Source: Gemmatimonadota bacterium (GTDB taxonomy: Bacteria > Gemmatimonadota > Gemmatimonadetes > Longimicrobiales > Gaopeijiaceae). From it: a stretch of DNA of 64,000 nucleotides. Position numbers and translations under genes: made by a program. The stretch is from assembly GCA_016209885.1 (NCBI GenBank), contig JACQVF010000097.1, forward strand, positions 1 through 64,000. The letters run 5' to 3'. A model generated the notes under the pieces. It saw only the letters and a list, made by a program, of their open reading frames with translations, was not told where the DNA came from and searched no databases. Shown piece by piece: positions 27,670-35,553 of the stretch. Numbering within the stretch: position 1 is the stretch's first letter; every line of letters begins with the position of its first letter.

Positions 27670-28094
27670 GAACGTGCGCTTCCGTCCAGCCAGGCCTGGA
27701 GGATCAGAACCGCGGCCGCGGCGTCGACCCGCTCCTTGCGCTCGCGCTCCCTCCTCGGCAGTCCCAGCGACCGGACGGCCCGCTCGGCCCGCACCGAGGT
27801 GAGGCGCTCGTCTACGTAGTGGACCGGGACGCCCAGGCGCCGCGCGAGCTCATCCCCCACGCCGCGCGCTGCGGCGGTCCATGCCGTCTCGTGGCCCGCC
27901 AGATCGAGGGGGAGTCCCACCACGATCGCGTCGACCTCGTAGCGGCGAGCGATCTCCAATATCGCCTGATAGGGCGGGCGGCGCCCCACCCGGCGCCGCA
28001 GCGTCGGCAGCGGCTGCGCGATCGTCCGCGTCGGATCGCTGATCGCCATCCCGATTCGGCGCTCCCCGTAGTCGATCCCCAGCACCCGCGTCAT
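27666..28094 (-). CDS. ruvX: Putative pre-16S rRNA nuclease (RuvX/YqgF)
   Basis: RNase H-fold nuclease implicated in 16S rRNA 5' processing. With ATG 28094 the protein is 142 residues and begins MTRVLGIDYGERRIGMAISD, the family signature. VVGLPLDLAGHET, VHYVDERLTSVRAE and the C-terminal DAAAAVLILQAWLDG complete the catalytic set. The gene sits in a minus-strand cluster V4R, ruvX, mltG, thiE with a 4-base overlap to mltG. Confidence 0.93.
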   Translation of the reverse strand: MTRVLGIDYGERRIGMAISDPTRTIAQPLPTLRRRVGRRPPYQAILEIARRYEVDAIVVGLPLDLAGHETAWTAAARGVGDELARRLGVPVHYVDERLTSVRAERAVRSLGLPRRERERKERVDAAAAVLILQAWLDGSARS

Positions 28095-28138
28095 GCCCCT
28101 CGCCGCGCAGTGCGCCCCGACCGCTGCGCCCTCCTTCC

Positions 28139-28681
28139 CTACAGGCTGGAGGCCGCCTCCTCGAACGGGGCGCCGTCGAGCAACCGCCCGTACAGCGCGT
28201 GGACAGCCGCTTCGGAGCCGAAAGCGAAGCAACACTCGGGATCCCCACGGGCGCGACACTGCACCTCGAGCACGGAAACTTCTCCGCCGCCGCCCCGCCC
28301 CAGAAGGTTCGCAAGGAGCCCCATGGTGAAATGGCAGGACGGCTGTTGTTCTCCGCCGGAACTTTCGGCCTCGACCCAGTCGCTGGACGTCACGGTCCCG
28401 AGCGCGGAGCCGACTTCGCGGTGCGCCAGCGAGCCCCAGCCGCGGCGCGCCAGGAAGTCCGAGAGCTGAAGCCAGAACCTGCGCGCCCCCAGCTCGCCCA
28501 CCGGCCTGTCCAGCGAGATCGCGAAGAGGTCGAAGAGTGAATCGCCCGCTGCGTACCCGGCAGCGTGCAGCGCGTGGGCCGCCACCAGGGGGCCTGCCTC
28601 GGCGCGGAGGCCGTGGCGGAGCGCCGTGAGAGCGGCGGCCGGGAGCAGAACTTCCCGGCGATTCCGCTGGAACCGGTTCAT
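28139..28681 (-). CDS. V4R-domain (4-vinyl reductase-like) protein
   Basis: A 180-residue cytoplasmic protein. The C-terminal half matches the V4R small-molecule-binding fold: SCHFTMGLLANLLGR, EVSVLEVQCRARGDPECCF and AVHALYGRLLDG. The Cys in CRARGDPECCF lies where V4R proteins often have conserved Cys. The N-terminal half (ALRHGLRAEAGPLVAAHAL) is helical, as in V4R regulators of the BchJ and XylR/DmpR sensor type. No output domain is attached. First gene of the ruvX-mltG-thiE cluster and divergent from the M24 peptidase. Ligand unknown. Confidence 0.75.
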   Translation of the reverse strand: MNRFQRNRREVLLPAAALTALRHGLRAEAGPLVAAHALHAAGYAAGDSLFDLFAISLDRPVGELGARRFWLQLSDFLARRGWGSLAHREVGSALGTVTSSDWVEAESSGGEQQPSCHFTMGLLANLLGRGGGGEVSVLEVQCRARGDPECCFAFGSEAAVHALYGRLLDGAPFEEAASSL

Positions 28682-28942
28682 GATGCCTCCAGAATCGTGG
28701 CGTCTTCGGCATCCGCCGTGCGGCGCCCGCCCCGGTCCCGCGGCGTCGCGGCACCCGCGCCGCAGAAGCGGCTTGGCCAGGACGATAACGCGATAATAGA
28801 GCCGGGCAGAACCCGGTACAAGGGAACCCGGGTCCGGAGCCGGCCCGGCGGGCCATGGCCGGTTGCGATTGCGCGCCCGGGCCCCAGGGCCCTATCCTCC
28901 GTCGCTCGACCCGTCTTCATTCCAGACTCAGGAGGAAGCGCA

Positions 28943-30328
28943 TTGAGCGTTCTTGCACGGGCGCTCGCCGCAACGATGGCGGGAACCTGCCTCGCGATTC
29001 GGGCGCTGTCCGCCCAGCCGGGCTCACCTGCCGGCCCCGTACCCGTCGAGCGCCTCGCCGCGCGCCGTGCCGCCCTGATCGAGAGGGTGGGAGGCGGAAT
29101 GGCGATTTTCGGGTCCGAGGAGCTGCGGGATATCGAGCGGGATTATCCACAGGACTCGGATTTCCGGCAGGACAACCATTTCTTCTACCTCACCGGCCTC
29201 GAAACGCCCGCCTCGTGGCTGGTGCTGCGGGGCGGCGAGCCAGGAGGCGGCACGGTCACCCTCTACCTACCGCCCCGTGACCCGCCGAGCGAGCGCTGGA
29301 CCGGCCCCAAGCTGGGTCCGGGCCCGGAGGCGACGCGCCTCACCGGGATCACCGACGTGCGCTCCGCGGAGGCGTTCGAGTCCGACGTCGCGGCGTGGCT
29401 CGCCGGGCTCGGCCGCAGTGGCTCCGCGGCGGCGGCATACGTGTCCCAGGGCTCGCCCGCCCACCGGGAACTGATCAAGCGGCTTGCCGGGAGCTACCGC
29501 GGCAGTGTTGCGGACGCCGCAGAGCTGCTGGCGCAGATGCGCCTCGTCAAGGACGACGAGGAGCTGCGCCGCCTGCGCAAGGCCATCGAGATCACCGGGG
29601 AGGCGCATCGCGAGGGCATGCGCCTGACCGCCGCCGGGCTCTTCGAGTACCACGTCGAGGCGGCCGTGGAGTACGTGTTCCGGGCCAGCGGCGCCGAGCG
29701 TGTAGGATTCCCGTCCATCATAGGCTCGGGGCCCAACAGCGTGACCCTCCACTACGACAAGAATCGGCGCCAGACACGGGACGGCGAGCTGGTGGTCATC
29801 GACATCGGCGCCGAGTTCGGCTACTACACTGCCGACGTGACCCGTACGATCCCGGTCTCCGGAACCTTCACGCCGCGACAGCGCGCTGTCTATGAGCTCG
29901 TGCTCGGTGCGCAGGAGGCGGCGCTCAAGGCGGTGCGCCCGGGGGTCACCACAAAGGAACTCGATGCGGTCGCCCGGGTCTATATGGACGGCCACTCGGG
30001 GGACCTGTGTGGCTCTCAGTCGTGCAGCCGATACTTCGTACACAGCCTCTCGCACTGGCTCGGCATGGATGTCCACGATGTGGGTGACTACCAGAGTCGC
30101 CTCGAGCCCGGGATGGTCCTGACCATCGAGCCCGGCATCTACATCCCGGATGAGGAGCTCGGCATCCGGATCGAGGACGATGTGCTCGTAACCTCGGAGG
30201 GAGGCGAGCTGCTCACCGCCGAGGCGCCGCGCACGCCGGACGCCATCGAGGCGGTGATGCGCGAACCACCGCTGTGGCTGAGGTCCCCGGAGGACGCCTC
30301 GTCGGGCGATCCGCGGAGAAGGCCGTAA
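28943..30328 (+). CDS. Exported Xaa-Pro aminopeptidase (M24 family)
   Basis: Metallopeptidase of the aminopeptidase P type. The start is TTG at 28943, six bases after a perfect AGGAGG, giving a signal peptide (MSVLARALAATMAGTCLAIR, then ALSAQ) and 461 residues. An N-terminal AMP_N domain (RRAALIERVGGGMAIFGSEE) precedes the pita-bread catalytic domain. Metal ligands are seen in VIDIGAEFGYYTADVTRTIP (two Asp), SHWLGMDVHDVG (His), TIEPGIYIP (Glu) and GIRIEDDVLV (Glu). Export suggests use on peptides outside the cytoplasm. Confidence 0.92.
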   Translation: MSVLARALAATMAGTCLAIRALSAQPGSPAGPVPVERLAARRAALIERVGGGMAIFGSEELRDIERDYPQDSDFRQDNHFFYLTGLETPASWLVLRGGEPGGGTVTLYLPPRDPPSERWTGPKLGPGPEATRLTGITDVRSAEAFESDVAAWLAGLGRSGSAAAAYVSQGSPAHRELIKRLAGSYRGSVADAAELLAQMRLVKDDEELRRLRKAIEITGEAHREGMRLTAAGLFEYHVEAAVEYVFRASGAERVGFPSIIGSGPNSVTLHYDKNRRQTRDGELVVIDIGAEFGYYTADVTRTIPVSGTFTPRQRAVYELVLGAQEAALKAVRPGVTTKELDAVARVYMDGHSGDLCGSQSCSRYFVHSLSHWLGMDVHDVGDYQSRLEPGMVLTIEPGIYIPDEELGIRIEDDVLVTSEGGELLTAEAPRTPDAIEAVMREPPLWLRSPEDASSGDPRRRP

Positions 30329-30350
30329 CAGGTTGGAGCGGGCTGCCTGC

Positions 30351-30397
30351 GCGGGCCCGGGCCACACGCCCGGAGCCGTGCAGCACGGCGGGCCCGC
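30351..30397 (+). other. Branched inverted repeats upstream of the YtxH gene
   Basis: GCGGGCCCG (30351-30359) pairs with CGGGCCCGC (30389-30397). Between them are two smaller hairpins, CCGGGC/GCCCGG (30357-30373, sharing bases with the outer stem) and GCCGTG/CACGGC (30375-30389). No T tract follows. It could end the upstream transcript or structure the leader of the next gene, whose AAAGGAG lies just downstream. Confidence 0.45.
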
Positions 30398-30415
30398 CGA
30401 AGCAAAGGAGTGGAA

Positions 30416-30691
30416 ATGCGTAAAGGAGACCAGACACAGGATAGGGAACACGAGGAAGAGGGTTTCCGGTTCGTGAACTTCGTGACCGGCTTGGTGCTCG
30501 GCGCTGTGATCGGCGCGGGCGCGGCCCTCTTGTTCGCGCCGCAAAGTGGCCGCCGGACTCGCCGGATCATCCGGCGCCGGGCTGAGGAGCTAGCGGAGTC
30601 GGCCGGCGACCGGTGGCAAGAGCTGGCGGGCGGGGCGCGCGGGAAGGTGGACGAGGCGCTGGAGGGCGCACGCAAACGCTTCGCCGGCTGA
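30416..30691 (+). CDS. YtxH-domain membrane protein
   Basis: A 91-residue protein with a charged N-terminus, one glycine-rich transmembrane helix (VTGLVLGAVIGAGAALLFAP) followed at once by QSGRRTRRIIRRRAEEL, and an amphipathic C-terminal helix. This helix-then-APxSGxxTR pattern is the YtxH signature; members are often stress-related but have no defined activity. ATG 30416 is chosen because AAAGGAG precedes it by five bases; a GTG two codons earlier overlaps that site. Confidence 0.85.
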   Translation: MRKGDQTQDREHEEEGFRFVNFVTGLVLGAVIGAGAALLFAPQSGRRTRRIIRRRAEELAESAGDRWQELAGGARGKVDEALEGARKRFAG

Positions 30692-30730
30692 CCGGACTCC
30701 GGAAAGGCCTCGTCCGCTGAGGCGGCCCGG

Positions 30731-31010
30731 TCATGGGCTGCGCTGGCGTGTGGGGATCTGCACGCAGAGATCCTGCGCCTCCTCGTTGTAGCCGGGGGTA
30801 TTGGGGATCGTGCCCCTCCACAGGGGGCAGCTCGAGCGCACTCAGAACCGCTCTACGAGCCCGGTCACGCCGCTGCGCATCCCGGTAAATCTTGGCGAGC
30901 TCCAGATGGTCGACGACGCGGTCCGGCTCGAGCGCGGCCGCCCGGACCAGCAGCCGTTCCGCCTGGTCCCACCAGGCCTCCGCCAGGATAGCCGATAGGC
31001 TTGCCCATGA
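30731..31010 (-). pseudogene. C-terminal remnant of a TPR protein with a frameshift
   Basis: On the minus strand the translation AILAEAWWDQAERLL ... AALEPDRVVDHLELAKIY, then RDAQRRDRARRAVL, is a typical last tetratricopeptide repeat. After HDPQY the frame is broken in a run of five C (TACCCCCGGC). Dropping one C restores PGYNEEAQDLCVQIPTRQ, ending at TGA 30733-30731. There is no start codon, and the upstream part is replaced by the phosphorylase gene, which begins in the opposite direction. I read this as a truncated, frameshifted remnant; a sequencing error could explain the shift but not the missing 5' part. Confidence 0.6.
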
Positions 31011-32350
31011 TCGCGTATCGCATCATCGAGCGGAAACGGGATGGCGTCGAGCTGGAGTCCTCCGAGATCGAGGGATTCTTTCGCGGCTACCTCGCTGGCT
31101 CGGTAGACGACTGCCAGGTGGCTGCCTTCCTCATGGCCGTGTTCTTCCGGGGGCTGTCGGCGGGCGAGCTTGATGCCCTCGTGGAGGTGATGCTGCGGTC
31201 GGGGACCGTGCTCGACCGATGGGACGTCCCCGGTCCCACGGTGGACAAACACTCCACCGGCGGCGTGGGCGACAAGGTCTCGCTGGTGCTGGCACCGCTG
31301 GGCGCGGCGCTCGGGCTCCGTGTTCCCATGATGTCCGGACGCGGCCTCGGCCACACCGGCGGCACGCTCGACAAACTGGAGGCGATACCCGGATTCCGCA
31401 CGGACCTGTCTCTGGCCGAGTTTCGGGCCGTGCTGGAGCGGGTGGGCTGCGCCATGATCAGCCAGACGCGGGAGATCGCGCCGCTCGACGGCCGGCTCTA
31501 CGCCCTGCGGCACGCAACGGGTACGGTGCCATCGATCCCCCTCATCGCCGCCAGCATCATGAGCAAGAAGCTCGCGGAGGGGCTGGACGCGCTGGTGCTC
31601 GATGTGAAGCGAGGCTCCGGCGCCTTCATCCCTGAGGAGGGACGTGCTCTCGAGCTGGCCCGCATCATGGTGGCGATCGGGGAGCGGCGAGGGCTGCGCA
31701 CCGTCGCGCTGCTCACCGCGATGGACTGCCCTCTCGGGCGCGCCGTCGGGAACGCCCTCGAGGCGCGAGAGGCGATGCAGTGCCTCGGGGGCCAGGGACC
31801 CGAGGACCTCCGCACCCTCGTCCTTGCCCTCGCCGCGGAGATGCTACTCGCCGTCGGCGTCGCCGATTCGCGCGCAGCAGCAGCAGCAGCCGCAGCGCGA
31901 GCGCTGGACGACGGGAGTGCCCGGGAGAAGTGTGCCGAGCTGGTCGCGGCGCAAGGCGGCGACCCGCGGGTCGTGAAGGACCCGGCGCTCTTGCCCGTAG
32001 GACCCGAGACGGCGGCGTTTCGAGCGCCGCGGGACGGTGTGGTGCGCTGTGTCTGCCCGGAGCGGCTGGGATCCGGCGTGGTGGAGTTGGGCGGCGGTCG
32101 CGTGCGCCCGGGAGAGCGTATCGATCCCCGGGTCGGTTTCACCCTCGAAGTACGCCCGGGCACGCCCGTTCGCGGCCGCCAGGTCATGGCCACCGCCTAC
32201 GCGGGTAGCGCGTCCGGCGCCGCCCGCGGGCTCAAGATCCTCCAGGAAGCGATCGAGGTCGGCGACGAGGTGAAGGGCCGACCGCTTCCCCTCATCTCGC
32301 ACCGAGTCACGGCGGCGGGAGTCGAGGAGGTAGCGACCTCAAGGGTATAG
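31007..32350 (+). CDS. Pyrimidine-nucleoside/thymidine phosphorylase
   Basis: Splits thymidine or uridine with phosphate. The 447 residues contain the phosphate-binding KHSTGGVGDKVSL (81-93) and the family signature SGRGLGHTGGTLDKLEAIPG (110-129); the C-terminal domain near AAFRAPRDGVVRC is that of the DeoA/Pdp family. ATG 31007 is preferred over TTG 31001 since MIAYRIIERKRDG is the normal N-terminus. No clear ribosome site is seen. An eight-alanine run lies near residue 290. Whether it prefers thymidine or all pyrimidine nucleosides is not decidable here. Confidence 0.93.
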   Translation: MIAYRIIERKRDGVELESSEIEGFFRGYLAGSVDDCQVAAFLMAVFFRGLSAGELDALVEVMLRSGTVLDRWDVPGPTVDKHSTGGVGDKVSLVLAPLGAALGLRVPMMSGRGLGHTGGTLDKLEAIPGFRTDLSLAEFRAVLERVGCAMISQTREIAPLDGRLYALRHATGTVPSIPLIAASIMSKKLAEGLDALVLDVKRGSGAFIPEEGRALELARIMVAIGERRGLRTVALLTAMDCPLGRAVGNALEAREAMQCLGGQGPEDLRTLVLALAAEMLLAVGVADSRAAAAAAAARALDDGSAREKCAELVAAQGGDPRVVKDPALLPVGPETAAFRAPRDGVVRCVCPERLGSGVVELGGGRVRPGERIDPRVGFTLEVRPGTPVRGRQVMATAYAGSASGAARGLKILQEAIEVGDEVKGRPLPLISHRVTAAGVEEVATSRV

Positions 32351-32557
32351 GCGGTGCGGCACCCCTTCTTCGAGGAGCGCGCCTTCCAGGGTCGGGATGA
32401 GGGTCGGGAAGGTGCGGAGCGCCAGGTCGCACTTGGCGCCGGACTCCGCGGGTGCGGGAACCACCTCGGCGGCGATCTCTCGCTCCCGCGCCACGTCCTC
32501 GGCCCAGAGGGCGTGGTGGGTCGTATCGAAGACGAAGAGCCGGTCCTTACCGCTCAT
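32339..32557 (-). CDS. DUF3343 protein (putative Se/S carrier-like)
   Basis: A 72-residue protein (MSGKDRLFVFDTTHHALWAE...) matching the DUF3343 pattern, including the conserved cysteine in GAKCDLALRTFP and the end GVPHRLYP. Members have been proposed to carry sulfur or selenium, but this is not established. The frame stays open upstream, but that stretch is low-complexity. It lies 140 bases downstream of the PBP1A gene on the same strand and overlaps the convergent phosphorylase end by 12 bases. No selenium genes are nearby. Confidence 0.7.
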   Translation of the reverse strand: MSGKDRLFVFDTTHHALWAEDVAREREIAAEVVPAPAESGAKCDLALRTFPTLIPTLEGALLEEGVPHRLYP

Positions 32558-32697
32558 CGCGGCTCGCTCGCGGCCCGCATGTCTCGCCGCCCGCCGCCCG
32601 TGCAAGGGCCCCGCTGAAGGGCGCGCGCCAGGGAGGGCTGATCCCCGACGGCCCGCCGGCCCGCGCCACCGCACTCGCCTGCCCACTCGCCCGGGGA

Positions 32698-34854
32698 TCA
32701 GAAGATTCGGTCAAGGACCCTACGGAAGAGGCCGATGAGCGACGGCCCATGGAGATCGCACGGCTCCGTCGGCTCCGTACCGGGGATGTAGATCTCCGTA
32801 TAGATGAGGTCTCTAGGGCACCAGTCGGTCTTGAGCTTCCCACTCCTGGCGTCGACCTCCCGCGTGATGAGCTCCGGCGGCGTGGGCCAGGGGTCCGGGA
32901 TCGGGCGCAGTGGCTCGATTCCAAGCTCCGCGTCACCGGCATACACCGCCTGCATGAACTGACCCCAGACGGGGGCGGCGTACAGGCCGCCCGCGGCCCT
33001 GGGCAGAATCGTCTTCGGGCGGTCGAACCCGAACCAGACTGCCGCGAGCAGGTCGGGCGTGAACCCTACAAACCACACGTCCGTCGCATCGTTCGTCGTG
33101 CCCGTCTTGCCCGCAGCCGCGATCTCCCACGGGAGATACTCCCGGATGCGCCCGCCGGTCCCGCGGTTCGCCGCGTCCTGCAGCAGCGAAAGCATCACGG
33201 CCGAGACCAGGCTGTCCAGCACCTGCGTTCTCTCCGGCCGTGCCTCCCAGAGCACGCGGCCGTTCGCGTCCTCGACCCGCTGGATCGGGTACGGACGGAC
33301 CTTGATGCCCCGGGCCGCGAACGGAGTGAACGCCTCCGCCATCTCCACGGGGATGACCGTGGCTGCGCCGATGGAGGTGGACGGGTACGGCGGCACCTCG
33401 GTACGGATGCCGAGCCGCCGCCCATACTGCGCCACCGTCTCGAGCCCTACCTCCATGCCCAGCTTGATGGCGATCATGTTCCGGGAGTGGCGCAGCCCCT
33501 CGCGGATCGTCATGGGGCCGAGGAAGTCACTCTCGTAGTTCTGCGGCCGCCACTCCGTGCCGTCCACCTGCTCCAGGATCACCGGCGCGTCTACGATGAC
33601 ATGAGAGGGCGGGATCCCGCTGGCGATGGCTGCCGCGTACACGATCGGCTTGAAGGTGGAGCCCGCCTGCCGCCGGGCCTGCGTGACCCGGTTGAACTTC
33701 GAATCCTCGAAGTCGCGTCCCCCGATCAGCGCCTTCACCTCGCCGGTGAACGGGTCCACCGCCACGAAGAGACCCTGGAGGTACGGTGTCTCGTCCGCGG
33801 GCCAGCCTTCAGGGGGACGCACCGCTGGATCGTACTTGGGATGCCGGTACCCGGGCGCGCTCTCGACACGCCGGTAGCCCTCCTCCATAACGCGGCGCGC
33901 GATCCGCTGCATATCTAAGTTGAGGGTCGTGTGAATCCGGAGACCGCTCGTGTAGAGCTCGCGCCCATAACGCTCGTCCAGGATCCGGCGCACCCACTCC
34001 ACGAAGTACGGCGCTTCCACCTCGCGGTCCGCGTACCGATGCTCGGGGAGCGGATGCTGCTTCCAACGGTCTACCTCCTCCTCGGCCAGATAGCCCTGCT
34101 CCGCCATGAGCGTGAGGATGAGGTTCCGGCGCGCGCTGGCTCGATCCGGATGCAGGAACGGCGAGTAACGCGTGGGCGCCTTCACGACCGCGGCGAGCAA
34201 CGCCGCCTCCGCCGCATCGACCTCTGAAGCCGACTTGCCGAAATAGTGCCGCGCCGCCGTCTCGATCCCGTGCCAGCCGTGGCCAAAATGAACCTGATTC
34301 AGGTACGCCTCGAGGATCTGGTCCTTGCCATAGGCCTCCTCCAGCTCCAGCGCCACCTTCGCTTCCTTCAGCTTGCGCCGGATTCGACGCGCAAACCCGA
34401 TCTCCTCCGGGAACATGTTCCGGGTGAGCTGCTGCGTGATCGTGCTCCCACCGCCGGCGCCGCCGCCCTGAAGGATGTTCTGCACGACCGCCCGCGTGAT
34501 CCCGATGTAGTCCAGCCCGTGATGCCGATAAAACCGCTTGTCCTCGACCGCGATGAACGCCTGGGCCACATGCGGTGGGAGCTGCGAGAGAGAGACCGGC
34601 GTTCGCCGCTCGATGAAGAGCTCGTCCAGCAGGCGACCGTCGTCCGCCAGAAGCTGGGTCGCCTCGATCGGCTCCCAGACGTAAATCTGCGCGATGGACG
34701 GACAGTCGACGCAGAGGTTGCGCCACGAGCCGAACCCCAGCCCCGCCGCGCCCGACAACAGGAACACCAGGCCCAGAGCTACAGCAAGACGGCCGGCCCG
34801 GGACGCCAGCCATTGCCCAACCGCGGTCCGGATCGCCTTGCTCGTCGCCGCCAC
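32698..34854 (-). CDS. Class A penicillin-binding protein (PBP1A)
   Basis: Bifunctional peptidoglycan polymerase and crosslinker, anchored by a helix at residues 22-42. The GT51 domain has the catalytic Glu104 in AVEDKRFYRHHGLD and the GGGSTITQQLTRNMF motif. The transpeptidase domain has Ser399 (AGSTFKP), SRN at 457-459 and KTG at 583-585. It has 718 residues. The start is GTG at 34854, five bases after GGAG, within a decameric DNA repeat. The N-terminal sequence is Cys-containing (NLCVDCPSIAQI) just outside the membrane helix. Confidence 0.95.
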   Translation of the reverse strand: MAATSKAIRTAVGQWLASRAGRLAVALGLVFLLSGAAGLGFGSWRNLCVDCPSIAQIYVWEPIEATQLLADDGRLLDELFIERRTPVSLSQLPPHVAQAFIAVEDKRFYRHHGLDYIGITRAVVQNILQGGGAGGGSTITQQLTRNMFPEEIGFARRIRRKLKEAKVALELEEAYGKDQILEAYLNQVHFGHGWHGIETAARHYFGKSASEVDAAEAALLAAVVKAPTRYSPFLHPDRASARRNLILTLMAEQGYLAEEEVDRWKQHPLPEHRYADREVEAPYFVEWVRRILDERYGRELYTSGLRIHTTLNLDMQRIARRVMEEGYRRVESAPGYRHPKYDPAVRPPEGWPADETPYLQGLFVAVDPFTGEVKALIGGRDFEDSKFNRVTQARRQAGSTFKPIVYAAAIASGIPPSHVIVDAPVILEQVDGTEWRPQNYESDFLGPMTIREGLRHSRNMIAIKLGMEVGLETVAQYGRRLGIRTEVPPYPSTSIGAATVIPVEMAEAFTPFAARGIKVRPYPIQRVEDANGRVLWEARPERTQVLDSLVSAVMLSLLQDAANRGTGGRIREYLPWEIAAAGKTGTTNDATDVWFVGFTPDLLAAVWFGFDRPKTILPRAAGGLYAAPVWGQFMQAVYAGDAELGIEPLRPIPDPWPTPPELITREVDARSGKLKTDWCPRDLIYTEIYIPGTEPTEPCDLHGPSLIGLFRRVLDRIF

Positions 34855-34855
34855 C

Positions 34856-34885
34856 TGAACTCCGTTGAACTCCGTTGAACTCCGT
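34856..34885. repeat. Triple decameric repeat carrying the PBP1A ribosome-binding site
   Basis: Three exact tandem copies of TGAACTCCGT (34856-34865, 34866-34875, 34876-34885). On the minus strand each unit reads ACGGAGTTCA and carries a GGAG core; the nearest lies five bases before the PBP1A GTG. Confidence 0.85.
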
Positions 34886-35553
34886 CAGTTCGCCTGCCCG
34901 AACCCGCTGCGTATCGCACCGTTACCCACATTCCGCCCTGCGGGTCCCTCGAGCCTGAGCGACGCCTGCACCCCCACGGCCTCCGCGCCGGCAGCCGCGA
35001 CACCTCCGGGTCAGCTCACCGTGCCTCCGGCCGCACGGCTGGGTAGCAAACGCGGCCCGCGTTCTCACGCGATAGCAGCCGCCTGGCGAGCGTCCGCCAC
35101 CCGAGGCGGACCCCGCGGCCAGGCACGCAGACGTGTGTCGGGCGCCTCTAGAGACGCCTCTAGGCTGACCGATTTGTTCGTAAAACGGACTTCAGAGGTT
35201 GAATTATGGGGCGCGCATGACGAAAACGGACAAAGACTATTGACATCCAGAGGGTCGTGGCTTAGGCGTCTTATGCTTTAACGAACTTTCGTTCGAAATG
35301 CCGGGAGCGACACGGTGCGGTGGCGCGCTCCCCGGGGGACCTCGGGGACCACGGCGCTGTGGGACGTCCAGACGTGATGTGTCATGTCGGCAGACCTCTG
35401 TGGGAATCCCAGCCTCAAAAGTCGAAGGTACACTCCTCGCCCGTGCGAGCCCGATCGCGGCGGGTGCGGGCGTTCGAGCGCGGTCCGATCCACCGCTCCC
35501 CCGTGCCTGAGGTTTCCGTGAAGAGGCTGAAGAGGGTGAAGAAGGAGGCGACC
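34886..35553. other. Long upstream region between PBP1A and the first receptor gene
   Basis: About 670 bases with no credible gene. Visible elements: a direct repeat of CGCCTCTAG (35143 and 35155), a direct repeat of AAAACGGAC (35182-35190 and 35223-35231), a TTGACA at 35240-35245 without a good -10 box at normal spacing, and the palindrome at 35280. The A+T content rises between 35165 and 35295. It probably holds the control region of cassette A and, on the other strand, the PBP1A promoter. Confidence 0.55.
35280..35293. promoter_or_regulatory. Inverted repeat, possible operator of cassette A
   Basis: AACGAA-CT-TTCGTT is a perfect 6-bp inverted repeat with a 2-base centre, flanked by TTT and CGAAA. 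It lies 35 bases after a TTGACA and about 260 bases before the receptor start. A regulator binding site is only a suggestion. Confidence 0.35.

Noticed and set aside
35240-35277. A complete sigma-70 promoter for cassette A from TTGACA 35240 and TATGCT 35272
   Set aside because: The spacing of 26 bases is far outside the normal range; only the -35-like box is recorded.
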